A stretch of DNA of 64,000 bases from Trichopria drosophilae (Eukaryota > Arthropoda > Insecta > Hymenoptera > Diapriidae): positions 211,450,001-211,514,000 of the forward strand of contig CM059582.1 of NCBI GenBank assembly GCA_030407085.1. The letters run 5' to 3'. A model generated the notes under the pieces. It had not been told where the DNA came from. It worked only from the letters and a program-made list of their open reading frames with translations, and searched no databases. The position numbers and the translations under genes were made by a program. Positions 43,685 to 55,770 of the stretch are shown piece by piece. Every line of letters begins with the position of its first letter. Positions within the stretch are counted from its first letter, which is position 1.

Positions 43685-44128
43685 CCATTAAAAAAAACAA
43701 ACTTGACCTTGAAATAACCTTGAAGGTTATGTTCAAGGTCAAATTCTGTGCTACCATTAAATAGCCCGGGAAAAATCCTTAAACTTTTGTCTGAAACAAT
43801 TTCCAAAGAAATGCACACCCTCTGAGATATTTCGCCGTCACGGGAGTTTTAAGTTTCACCTTGAAATGACCTTGCCGAAAAAAACGGCCATAGCATATTC
43901 GGACGTAAAATTTTGTGCTCTTTCCGAATCCGTGAAAAAAAATAGGGGTTCCCATTTAAAAAAATTAACTTGACCTTGAAATAACCTTCAAGGTCATGTT
44001 CAAGGTCAAATTCAATATCGCCATTAAATAGCCAGGGAAAAACCCTTAAACTTTTGTCTAAAACATTTTCCCCGAAAATGCACTCCCGCTGAGATATTTT
44101 GCTGTTCCGGGACTTTTGGATCACCCTG
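43685..44128. mobile_element. solo right TIR of the 20203-23516 family
   Basis: Closely matches the 23080-23516 segment (AGCCAGGGAAAAACCCTTAA, GAAAATGCACTCCCGCTGAG, GGGACTTTTGGATCACCCTG) with a few differences. There is no transposase or left end, and it begins next to (TA)n. Confidence 0.78.
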
Positions 44129-45605
44129 TATATATATATATATAATATCTCTTTAATTAATATAAATGTATGCGAATGGAGGAAACTTTCGGATTTTTGC
44201 TATAAATCATTTATTTCTGAAGAGGGCCATAATCCATGCCGAATTCTTATTTTATGGTTCAAATATGTTAAATATTTATTTTTAACATATTGACTTGGTT
44301 CACTTGGAAAGTCAATTTTTTCTGCTCTTTTCTAAAGAAAAGAGTAAATCGAAAATGGTTTGTTTGTATGATTCAAAGAAATTAGCGACCTTAAAAACTG
44401 TAATATACCAATTTTTAATGTAATCCAAACATTTTAGAGAAAATTTGGTCCGCCACAATTTGTTCGCCATTTTGAATTTCGCAAATCTTATTTTAGACTC
44501 GGATTCAGCGACCTCAAAAACTGTAGTATATCAACTTCTGTTGCAAGCCAATCATTTTTGAGAAAATAATAATAAATTTCGTTACTACTCGACATGCCAA
44601 TCAACTGCCATCTTGAATTTTTCAAAAATACCAATAAAACCTTAAAGTACAACAAAAAATTCCATCCGGTACAGAATTTGGATCAAAACTGAGCTGTTTA
44701 ACTAACTGTAAATCGCGATTGATCATAATAAAAATTGAAAATTAACACGTTTTTCCAGGAAAACGACGCCATATTGAACAATCTAGGAGAGGTAGAGCAA
44801 AAATAACGACGGATTTGAGAAGAGCACGACAAAATACTTCAGGAAATACAATTCGATTAAGATTCATTTGCGAATTCGATCTGTAGTCGTATGTTGAAAA
44901 ACGGATGGAATTTATGCCGTTTTGGGACGGGTTAATGTTCACTAAAGTTGATAAATTTTGTCGTTCATATCGTTGATTGAATGAAAACTGTATAATCACT
45001 TTTAAACTAAATCAACGGAACTAGCAAACAACCTCTACTTAGAGGTTTGAATTCATTGTACCTGTGATGAATTGATTGTATAAGTGATGTAAGATTTGAT
45101 AAAGAGTTGGGGTGAAGGATTAATGAGTATACAATAATTTTTATTTTTTATATCACAATGTTCATTTTCGTTTGTATTTTTCTTTCACTACTTTCGACTG
45201 TGGCATCGTACAACGATTACATCGTGTTGTTCATCTGCATTAGATACAGCAACTTTCTGTTACTACGACTAACGGAAATGATATTTCCTGTATATTTACA
45301 ATGGTTCATGCCATTCGATACGAATTTCAATACATATGTTTACGTACAAGAAGCCCCGCCGCATATAACATTTACAATGCGCCGTTCGATCCCATATTTT
45401 ACAATTCGACAATACATATGCGCGATTCGACCGGTACATATAATCACTAAGTAAAGAAAAGTCCAAAGTTGAGAATTAATGAGAAGAAACACGAGAAAAA
45501 TGTAGATAGTGGCAAACATCGTCCGTGAGATATTGTTCGCTCTCTGTTTCGCAGCCGCACAAGTTCTTAGAATACACATACTATTACGGACAGTGCTTTG
45601 CTATA

Positions 45606-46412
45606 ATGAAGGGACAATCTGCAACACCGAGAAAGCGTCCGTTACGGGCGTTTTCAGTCTTAGAGAAAATTAATGCAATTCAGCGCGTTAACGAAGGAGA
45701 GAGTAAAAAGCTTCTGTGGCACGAGACATAGGGGCGCCGGAGTCGACGCTGCGAGGCTGGTGCAAATCAAAGCACAAAATTCTTCATCAATAGACTTCAT
45801 CATCCGGTGCAAACCCCCTTATGATATCTGTAACATCTAATCTCTCCAGCGAGGAAGGGCCCATTCTAAAAAAGATGAAAATGGAAAAGGCTGCTAGTTG
45901 CTCCACAAATGAGAATTCTGCCCACTGCAACTTTATCGAATTTGTGGGGCAACCTGATTGGAAATTTGGCGGCGAATCCGATCGCTAATATTGGAGCTGA
46001 AGCTCCATTGACGCCGGTTCCGGCGTCACCAAGAAGAAACAATGCAACACACTCTACAAGTACACACCACGGGTCCTCGTTTTGGCAGTGGTATAGAAAC
46101 GTGTACCCGCAAAATTCAACGCATTACTCGAAACGAACACCGGGTTTATCGAGGGCGTTGATTGACAGCACAGTCTGTTATAATAATAATAACAATGAGA
46201 GCTTCAAAAGAAGCTTCCATTTAACTAACGACGACGTAGGTTTAACCACGTATGAAGAGGCCATTATTCATGGCGAAAAGTTTTTCAAGTGGCTGGACAA
46301 CTGCAGCGACCCCAGCGTTTCGCGGGTACAGGTGAAGCAACTCAAGTGCATACTGGATGGCCTTAAGTCCAGCAAAATGCCGAGCAGAGTTTTCAAGCGG
46401 AGCCGAAAATAA
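45606..46412 (+). pseudogene. distal antenna-like Psq-domain gene remnant, copy 2
   Basis: It starts MKGQSATPRKRPLRAFSVLE, then KINAIQRVNEGES; two extra bases near 45706 then shift the frame. The domain continues in another frame as ARDIGAPESTLRGWCKSKHK. A further stretch (SVTSNLSSEEGPILKKMKME) precedes another shift. The final frame (45909-46412) is open for 167 codons: LWGNLIGNLAANPIANIG, THHGSSFWQWYRNVYPQN, LTTYEEAIIHGEKFFKWLD, NCSDPSVSRVQVKQLKCILD. This is the most complete of three copies and covers the N-terminal Psq domain and the C-terminal conserved block. There is no intron, so a retrocopy or a single-exon source gene is possible. Confidence 0.72.
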
Positions 46413-47544
46413 ACTAAATGTTTATATGAATGAAACAACTTGCCCCCACTATTCGTTGCGCCTTCTCTCTTTCGGTGACTTGTATTCTATCGTACTTTTT
46501 ATCACTCTCACTTCGTAAAACAGCGTTCAGACAATCCACAATCCGCGCTTGATGCTGCTGTCGCTGCTGAGCTCCCTGGACGTTTAATTTCGTCCGATAC
46601 TTCCCCCGCTGTACCTTCAGCGCGTGTTAGTTTCCTACTCTATCCGCTTCTTTATCGCACCATCTTTCTTGTTACCTCCCTGCTTTCGCTGCAGCAGTAT
46701 TCTTTCCCTTCTGTTTCACCGCTCGGCGATGTTCGATCTCTTCCTTGTGGATTTCATATTATTAATATACATATTATTATTTTCTTACTCGTTACTTCAC
46801 CCACGTGATACATTCTATGAATCATCGGTTGTGATGTTCAACCAACTTAAACGAAAATAATTTTAACCCCAGCTACTAGTCCTTTGTTGACGTCCTTTTG
46901 AAAGGAACGACTCACTAAGTTGTGGGTTTCGCGATTCCCATTTGGGACTGTCCAACTCCGACATTTACATTTTGCATCGATTGAAAACCTAGAATAAAGA
47001 TGTAGTCAAATTGAGGTTGCATCGGGTTTTTTAGGAACTATTCCAAGGTCTATTATTTAACGGGATATATGGGCATTCCACGGAACGCGTCGTTCTCAAA
47101 GTAGGCTAAAAATACGTCTGGAATCAAAACCACAAGTTCTCTGCATTTACCATCTTTACGAACTGTAATAGTCATATAGGAATTTTAATTCAATTTTTAA
47201 TAAAATTTGTATTTTTACAAAATAAATGGAAAAAACTACGAAGAAACTTAATTGGGGCTAATGTTTATTAGTAATGGACTGATGCATCTGCGGCAAAATC
47301 TAACCAGATCTAAGTTATGCCACGACACGTAATTTAAAAAAAATGTATGTCATTACGCGTATCCGTACGCGAATTATCGCGAGACAAAAAAACGGGACGT
47401 ACGGACGACTGCTCAAGATCACAGGCACAACATTTTTATTGTTGAACTGGGGTCTTTAGGGTCTGAGACGTCGACATTTGATGAAAAACTATAGGGTAAT
47501 TTTTATGCCCGAAGAGAACAAATTCAATACTTCGTCCAGACCTA
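46413..47544. other. palindrome arm, non-coding
   Basis: A CT-rich stretch (46440-46860) with a 78-codon frame of hydrophobic composition that mirrors on the other arm, then non-coding DNA, then a copy of the GATGAAAAACTATAGGGTAA dispersed repeat (47210-47545). No gene supported. Confidence 0.45.
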
Positions 47545-48428
47545 CACTGTTGGAAATTTCTATAGCAATTTTCTGAAACATGTAACCGAAGCTTTTTACG
47601 GTTACCGTTTCAGAATTTTACGAAACATGGACAGAAATTTCGGAAACGGTAACCATAAAAAGCTTCGGTTACACATTTCAGAAAATTTTGTTACATTTTC
47701 AGAATTTTCAATTACATTAACAGAATAGTATAAAGGGAGTAAAATTTGTTTCCTTTATCATATATTGTGTTTTGTGTGTTTCTATGATTTATTGTCCTTC
47801 GTTTGGGGAAGGCTACCCTATTATTAAAAATAGAATTATATATACATGTATATATAATCGACATTAAACAATTCAAAAATATTCGTAGGACACCCGTTAT
47901 ACCCAGTTAGGGTATAACCATCAGTAAATGGTTGACCGAGGAATCCTTTATGACCGAATGAAAATTCCATTTCTGCGATGGGTGCGCGGCAGCACCTAGC
48001 GACTACAAACCAAAGTAATGTCACCGTGTTTCACTGATTCCTTTTGAAATTTTTGTTACAGTTTCGTAATTTTACGGTTCCGTTAATAATATGCAAAAAT
48101 GCGTAAAACCTTTTTTGTAGAGAATTTCATGCTCTACATTTTTTGTTGGAATCATTTTTCTGCACAATTTGTAGCTTACGAAATAAACGCAAAAAACTAA
48201 AAAAAATAGCTATTTTTACAGGTTTTTCGTGGTTTCCACCATGATAATCGCATTTGCGCCAATTTTCATTATGATATTCGAATTCAGCACAGCAAAATAC
48301 GTCAGAAAACAGAAGTCCCCTAAGGATATCCGGAGCGTCCTTTTCGGAAGTATATCCCAGAATTTAGTAAAATTCTGTTACTTCGGTAACAAAAAAGTAT
48401 CCGAAATTTCTGAACATTTCTAACAGTG
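47545..48428. mobile_element. MITE with CACTGTTAGAAAT-type ends, nested in left arm
   Basis: Ends CACTGTTGGAAATTTCTATA and TTTCTAACAGTG, TA on both sides. The left part is a sub-palindrome around GTAACCGAAGCTTTTTACGG. The interior holds TGTAGAGAATTTCATGCTCT-type hairpin DNA near 48115-48140. The equivalent element in the right arm is at 50431-51314, so the insertion came before the inverted duplication or was copied by conversion. Confidence 0.75.
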
Positions 48429-50430
48429 TACAATTTTTAGCTTCTGCAATGAATTTCAATGAGAAAATGTGTTTCAATGATTTTAAATCGTTAATAGATT
48501 TAATGATTTTGAATGGGAAAATAGTGGAATGAAGAAATGATTTCGTTGAATAAATTTCAATTGAAAAGTGCGAATAGAACAATTGCAACTTTTATGAATT
48601 TCAGTAGAAAAATAGTTATATGTGTCTGGAATGAATTGGAAAGGATAGATAATTATTTCTGGATATCAAATTTAATGATTTTGAATCGAACAAAAAATTA
48701 GGCGAAAATGAAACTGATATGCATAACATCGAAACGGTTATTACCAATAGCAAGGTTGGGAGGTAAATGATTTTTAATGGAAATAAAATATTTCAATGAA
48801 ACAATCGTTCAAAAAATGCCAAAAATTTGGTTCTGTAGTAATTTTTTACGAGGAATTCGAAGATATAATTGTCAGTCTCATATAGAGATATTAAAACTTC
48901 TGTTCCGCTTATCAAATAATCCATTGTTTATTTCTTGGTATTACGGCGCATTTACAACGTGGAAATAAAGGGAACGTAAACATTAAATGTAAACAATGTG
49001 TCGTTCAAATTCGAACGCACGCGACGCTATTCGAAAATAACGGAGCTAAGGCCTGAAAATGGAATTTGCAATTGAGAAAGTGTATAGAATACCCCACATA
49101 ATAAAAATAAACAAAATCTATTTAATTAAAAAGAGTTTTGTACTTGGCTGCAAGTTGTGCTCTTCTTCAGGGATCTGGTAGCCATACCCCGGACGCGAAT
49201 ATTTAATTATGTTGACATTTTATAAATGTCTAGACTATATCGAGTTTTGGGAGGGAAATTCGAACAGTTAAACATTTAGTATAATAGACTTAAAAAAAAC
49301 TTTCTAAATCTAAAAACCATATTTAACTATAATTATCAGTCTCATATCGAGATATTAAAACTTCTTTGCCGCTTATCAAATAATCCAATGTTTATTTCTT
49401 GGTATTACGGCCCATTACGTTCCCTTTATTTCCACCTAGTAAATGCGCCGTAATACCAAGAAATAAACATTGGATTATTGGATAAGCGGCAAAGAAGTTT
49501 TAATATCTCGATATGGGACTCATATTTATAGTTAAATATGGTTTTTAGATTTAGAAAGTTTTTTTTAAGTCTATTATACTAAATGTTTAACTGTTCGAAT
49601 TTCCCTCCCAAAACTCGATATAGTCTAGACATTTATAAAATGTCAATATAATTAAATATTCGCGTCCGGGGTATGGCTACCAGATCCCTGAAGAAGAGCA
49701 CAACTGGCAGCCAAGTACAAAACTCTTTTTAATTAAATAGATTTTGTTTATTTTTTATTATGTGGGGTCTTCTATTCACTTTCTCAATTGTAAAATCCAT
49801 TTTCAGGCCTTAGCTCCGTTATTTTCGAATAGCGTCGCGTGCGTTCGAATTTGAACGACGCATTGTTTACATTTAATGTTTACGTTCCCTTTATTTCCAC
49901 GTAGTAAATGCGCCGTAATACCAAGAAATAAACATTGGATTATTTGATAAGCGGAACAGAAGTTTTAATATCTCTATATGAGACTGACAATTATATCTTC
50001 GAATTCCTCGTAAAAAATTACTACAGAACCAAATTTTTGGCATTTTTTGAACGATTGTTTCATTGAAATATTTTATTTCCATTAAAAATCATTTACCTCC
50101 CAACCTTGCTATTGGTAATAACCGTTTCGATGTTATGCATATCAGTTTCATTTTCGCCTAATTTTTTGTTCGATTCAAAATCATTAAATTTGATATCCAG
50201 AAATAATTAACTATCCTTTCCAATTCATTCCAGACACATATAACTATTTTTCTACTGAAATTCATAAAAGTTGCAATTGTTCTATTCGCACTTTTCAATT
50301 GAAATTCATTCAACGAAATCATTTCTTCATTCCACTATTTTCCCATTCAAAATCATTAAATCTATTAACGATTTAAAATCATTGAAACACATTTTCTCAT
50401 TGAAATTCATTGCAGAAGCTAAAAATTGTA

Positions 50431-51314
50431 CACTGTTAGAAATGTTCAGAAATTTCGGATACTTTTTTGTTACCGAAGTAACAGAATTTTACTAAATTCT
50501 GGGATATACTTCCGAAAAGGACGCTCCGGATATCCTTAGGGGACTTCTGTTTTCTGACGTATTTTGCTGTGCTGAATTCGAATATCATAATGAAAATTGG
50601 CGCAAATGCGATTATCATGGTGGAAACCACGAAAAACCTGTAAAAATAGCTATTTTTTTTAGTTTTTTGCGTTTATTTCGTAAGCTACAAATTGTGCAGA
50701 AAAATGATTCCAACAAAAAATGTAGAGCATGAAATTCTCTACAAAAAAGGTTTTACGCATTTTTGCATATTATTAACGGAACCGTAAAATTACGAAACTG
50801 TAACAAAAATTTCAAAAGGAATCAGTGAAACACGGTGACATTACTTTGGTTTGTAGTCGCTAGGTGCTGCCGCGCACCCATCGCAGAAATGGAATTTTCA
50901 TTCGGTCATAAAGGATTCCTCGGTCAACCATTTACTGATGGTTATACCCTAACTGGGTATAACGGGTGTCCTACGAATATTTTTGAATTGTTTAATGTCG
51001 ATTATATATACATGTATATATAATTCTATTTTTAATAATAGGGTAGCCTTCCCCAAACGAAGGACAATAAATCATAGAAACACACAAAACACAATATATG
51101 ATAAAGGAAACAAATTTTACTCCCTTTATACTATTCTGTTAATGTAATTGAAAATTCTGAAAATGTAACAAAATTTTCTGAAATGTGTAACCGAAGCTTT
51201 TTATGGTTACCGTTTCCGAAATTTCTGTCCATGTTTCGTAAAATTCTGAAACGGTAACCGTAAAAAGCTTCGGTTGCATGTTTCAGAAAATTGCTATAGA
51301 AATTTCTAACAGTG
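50431..51314. mobile_element. MITE nested in right arm (mirror of 47545-48428)
   Basis: The same ends and interior as the left-arm copy, in mirror position and with the same TA flanks. Confidence 0.75.
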
Positions 51315-52446
51315 TAGGTCTGGACGAAGTATTGAATTTGTTCTCTTCGGGCATAAAAATTACCCTATAGTTTTTCATCAAATGTCGACGTCTCAGACCC
51401 TAAAGACCCCAGTTCAACAATAAAAATGTTGTGCCTGTGATCTTGAGCAGTCGTCCGTACGTCCCGTTTTTTTGTCTCGCGATAATTCGCGTACGGATAC
51501 GCGTAATGACATACATTTTTTTTAAATTACGTGTCGTGGCATAACTTAGATCTGGTTAGATTTTGCCGCAGATGCATCAGTCCATTACTAATAAACATTA
51601 GCCCCAATTAAGTTTCTTCGTAGTTTTTTCCATTTATTTTGTAAAAATACAAATTTTATTAAAAATTGAATTAAAATTCCTATATGACTATTACAGTTCG
51701 TAAAGATGGTAAATGCAGAGAACTTCTGGTTTTGATTCCAGACGTATTTTTAGCCTACTTTGAGAACGACGCGTTCCGTGGAATGCCCATATATCCCGTT
51801 AAATAATAGACCTTGGAATAGTTCCTAAAAAACCCGATGCAACCTCAGTTTGACTACATCTTTATTCTAGGTTTTCAATCGATGCAAAATGTAAATGTCG
51901 GAGTTGGACAGTCCCAAATGGGAATCGCGAAACCCACAACTTAGTGAGTCGTTCCTTTCAAAAGGACGTCAACAAAGGACTAGTAGCTGGGGTTAAAATT
52001 ATTTTCGTTTAAGTTGGTTGAACATCACAACCGATGATTCATAGAATGTATCACGTGGGTGAAGTAACGAGTAAGAAAATAATAATATGTATATTAATAA
52101 TATGAAATCCACAAGGAAGAGATCGAACATCGCCGAGCGGTGAAACAGAAGGGAAAGAATACTGCTGCAGCGAAAGCAGGGAGGTAACAAGAAAGATGGT
52201 GCGATAAAGAAGCGGATAGAGTAGGAAACTAACACGCGCTGAAGGTACAGCGGGGGAAGTATCGGACGAAATTAAACGTCCAGGGAGCTCAGCAGCGACA
52301 GCAGCATCAAGCGCGGATTGTGGATTGTCTGAACGCTGTTTTACGAAGTGAGAGTGATAAAAAGTACGATAGAATACAAGTCACCGAAAGAGAGAAGGCG
52401 CAACGAATAGTGGGGGCAAGTTGTTTCATTCATATAAACATTTAGT

Positions 52447-53253
52447 TTATTTTCGGCTCCGCTTGAAAACTCTGCTCGGCATTTTGCTGGACTTAAGGCC
52501 ATCCAGTATGCACTTGAGTTGCTTCACCTGTACCCGCGAAACGCTGGGGTCGCTGCAGTTGTCCAGCCACTTGAAAAACTTTTCGCCATGAATAATGGCC
52601 TCTTCATACGTGGTTAAACCTACGTCGTCGTTAGTTAAATGGAAGCTTCTTTTGAAGCTCTCATTGTTATTATTATTATAACAGACTGTGCTGTCAATCA
52701 ACGCCCTCGATATACCCGGTGTTCGTTTCGAGTAATGCGTTGAATTTTGCGGGTACACGTTTCTATACCACTGCCAAAACGAGGACCCGTGGTGTGTACT
52801 TGTAGAGTGTGTTGCATTGTTTCTTCTTGGTGACGCCGGAACCGGCGTCAATGGAGCTTCAGCTCCAATATTAGCGATCGGATTCGCCGCCAAATTTCCA
52901 ATCAGGTTGCCCCACAAATTCGATAAAGTTGCAGTGGGCAGAATTCTCATTTGTGGAGCAACTAGCAGCCTTTTCCATTTTCATCTTTTTTAGAATGGGC
53001 CCTTCCTCGCTGGAGAGATTAGATGTTACAGATATCATAAGGGGGTTTGCACCGGATGATGAAGTCTATTGATGAAGAATTTTGTGCTTTGATTTGCACC
53101 AGCCTCGCAGCGTCGACTCCGGCGCCCCTATGTCTCGTGCCACAGAAGCTTTTTACTCTCTCCTTCGTTAACGCGCTGAATTGCATTAATTTTCTCTAAG
53201 ACTGAAAACGCCCGTAACGGACGCTTTCTCGGTGTTGCAGATTGTCCCTTCAT
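52447..53253 (-). pseudogene. distal antenna-like Psq-domain gene remnant, copy 3
   Basis: The mirror of 45606-46412, with the same start, the same Psq-domain frameshift and the same C-terminal 167-codon frame. One residue differs in that frame (PGISRA instead of PGLSRA). Shared lesions show that both arms descend from one already broken copy. Confidence 0.72.
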
Positions 53254-55159
53254 TATAGCAAAGCACTGTCCGTAATAGTATGTGTATTCTAAGAACTTGT
53301 GCGGCTGCGAAACAGAGAGCGAACAATATCTCACGGACGATGTTTGCCACTATCTACATTTTTCTCGTGTTTCTTCTCATTAATTCTCAACTTTGGACTT
53401 TTCTTTACTTAGTGATTATATGTACCGGTCGAATCGCGCATATGTATTGTCGAATTGTAAAATATGGGATCGAACGGCGCATTGTAAATGTTATATGCGG
53501 CGGGGCTTCTTGTACGTAAACATATGTATTGAAATTCGTATCGAATGGCATGAACCATTGTAAATATACAGGAAATATCATTTCCGTTAGTCGTAGTAAC
53601 AGAAAGTTGCTGTATCTAATGCAGATGAACAACACGATGTAATCGTTGTACGATGCCACAGTCGAAAGTAGTGAAAGAAAAATACAAACGAAAATGAACA
53701 TTGTGATATAAAAAATAAAAATTATTGTATACTCATTAATCCTTTACCCCAACTCTTTATCAAATCTTACATCACTTATACAATCAATTCATCACAGGTA
53801 CAATGAATTCAAACCTCTAAGTAGAGGTTGTTTGCTAGTTCCGTTGATTTAGTTTAAAAGTGATTATACAGTTTTCATTCAATCAACGATATGAACGACA
53901 AAATTTATCAACTTTAGTGAACATTAACCCGTCCCAAAACGGCATAAATTCCATCCGTTTTTCAACATACGACTACAGATCGAATTCGCAAATGAATCTT
54001 AATCGAATTGTATTTCCTGAAGTATTTTGTCGTGCTCTTCTCAAATCCGTCGTTATTTTTGCTCTACCTCTCCTAGATTGTTCAATATGGCGTCGTTTTC
54101 CTGGAAAAATGTGTTAATTTTCAATTTTTATTATGATCAATCGCGATTTACAGTTAGTTAAACAGCTCAGTTTTGATCCAAATTCTGTACCGGATGGAAT
54201 TTTTTGTTGTACTTTAAGGTTTTATTAGTATTTTTGAAAAATTCAAGATGGCAGTTGATTGGCATGTCGAGTAGTAACGAAATTTATTATTATTTTCTCA
54301 AAAATGATTGGCTTGCAACAGAAGTTGATATACTACAGTTTTTGAGGTCGCTGAATCCGAGTCTAAAATAAGATTTGCGAAATTCAAAATGGCGAACAAA
54401 TTGTGGCGGACCAAATTTTCTCTAAAATGTTTGGATTACAGTAAAAATTGGTATATTACAGTTTTTAAGGTCGCTAATTTCTTTGAATAATACAAACAAA
54501 CCATTTTCGATTTACTCTTTTCTTTAAAAAAGAGGCAGAAAAAATTGACTTTCGAAAAAGTCTTTCGAAAAAAATTGTCTTTTTGTCTATTTCCGTTTTT
54601 AGCATCACCCAGGATCAACGACGTGGACGTAACGGAGATATGATCTCTTTGGGGTGCTTCATTTTCGTGAGATCCTCGCACGATTCATGGAGCTCAATCT
54701 AAAGTGATATACCAATTTTTGTAGCAAACTAACCGTTTTACAGCAATTCGATCCGCCATATTGGATCCGCCATTTTAACTTTCGAAAATCTGATTCAGGT
54801 TTCGGATTTAGGGACCTCTTGAACGACATCTCAATTTTTGTTGCGATCCAAACATTTTTGCTAATTTTGGTCCGCCATATTGGATCCGCCATGTCGAATA
54901 TCGCAAATTTCATTTTAGATTCGGATTCAGCGACCTCAAAATTTGCAGTATGCCAATCATTAAATAGTAATTTTTTGACCGGTGAAGAATTTAAAATTAA
55001 AGATTAAACACGGTCATTGAACCAAGTCAATATGTTAAAAATAAATATTTAACATAATTGAACCATAAAATAAGAATTCGGCATGGATTATGGCCCTCTT
55101 CAGAAATAAATGATTTATACCAAAAATCCGAAAGTTTCCTCCATTCGCATACATTTATA

Positions 55160-55204
<45 letters not shown>

Positions 55205-55770
55205 ATATAATATATATATATATATATATACAGGGTGTCCGAAAAGTATGGAAACACTCAAATATCTCGGAAAATCGACATCGAATCGTAAAAGTAAAAA
55301 TACACGTATTCAATGGTTTCAAGAGAGCTATCCAGTGACACCTAACACAACCCCCCACCCCCACCCGCTGGGGGTGATAGAGGGGGTAACTTAAAAATTT
55401 TAAATGGGAACTCCCAAATTTTATTGCAGATTTCTCTTCTTCAGAAAAAGTTACGTAAATTTTACCTATTATAATTATTTTTGTTAACAGATGGAGCTGC
55501 AATCAGCGAACCACGTACCTGGAATAGCGGACCACGTTTCCAAAATTTTAAATGACGTCTTTTGCCTTTAAATATTTCAAAGTTCACCGATTCTTACCGC
55601 GAGGAGGTAGACGATTTTGAGAATCTTTTTTTTTTATTTTTGTATATTTTTTTTTTGTTTTTACCTTTTATTTGTTTTTTTTTTATTTTTTTAATTTTTT
55701 TTCTATTTTAAAGTTTAAATTTTCCTTCGCTTCTATTTTCTTTACTGGATTTTTAACATGTCTATGCCCA

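Larger units (their letters stand above)
44154..49412 (+). repeat. giant palindrome, left arm
   Basis: Paired features in both arms give coordinates summing to 98859 (for example 45909-46412 with 52447-52950, and 48777-48968 with 49891-50082), so the dyad is near 49429. The arm starts TAATTAATATAAATGTATGC after (TA)n and a CACCCTG end. It contains a distal antenna-like pseudogene, a nested TA-flanked MITE, a dispersed repeat copy, and near its start a 100-130 bp tandem unit (GGATTCAGCGACCTCAAAA) with fewer copies than the right arm. Paired open frames differ by occasional residues, so the arms are nearly but not wholly identical. Confidence 0.88.
49447..55166 (-). repeat. giant palindrome, right arm
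   Basis: The reverse complement of the left arm, ending CATACATTTATATTAATTA before (TA)n. It is about 460 bp longer because of extra copies of the GATCCGCCATATTGG / TTCGGATTCAGCGACCTC tandem unit (about 54560-55020). Few substitutions separate the arms elsewhere. The length difference and scattered differences argue that it is not a simple folded-read artefact. Confidence 0.85.

Noticed and set aside
45158..45454. 98-codon frame with hydrophobic segments, mirrored at 53405-53701
   Set aside because: It appears twice only because of the palindrome. The related sequence near 500-960 is read in the opposite sense with different frames, and no domain is recognisable.
46624..46860. 78-codon hydrophobic frame, mirrored at 51999-52235
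   Set aside because: Composition follows a CT-rich stretch; identity between arms reflects recent duplication, not protein conservation.
44154..55166. Giant palindrome arms as the long TIRs of a Maverick/Polinton
   Set aside because: There is almost no sequence between the arms and no polymerase B, integrase, ATPase or capsid-type gene.
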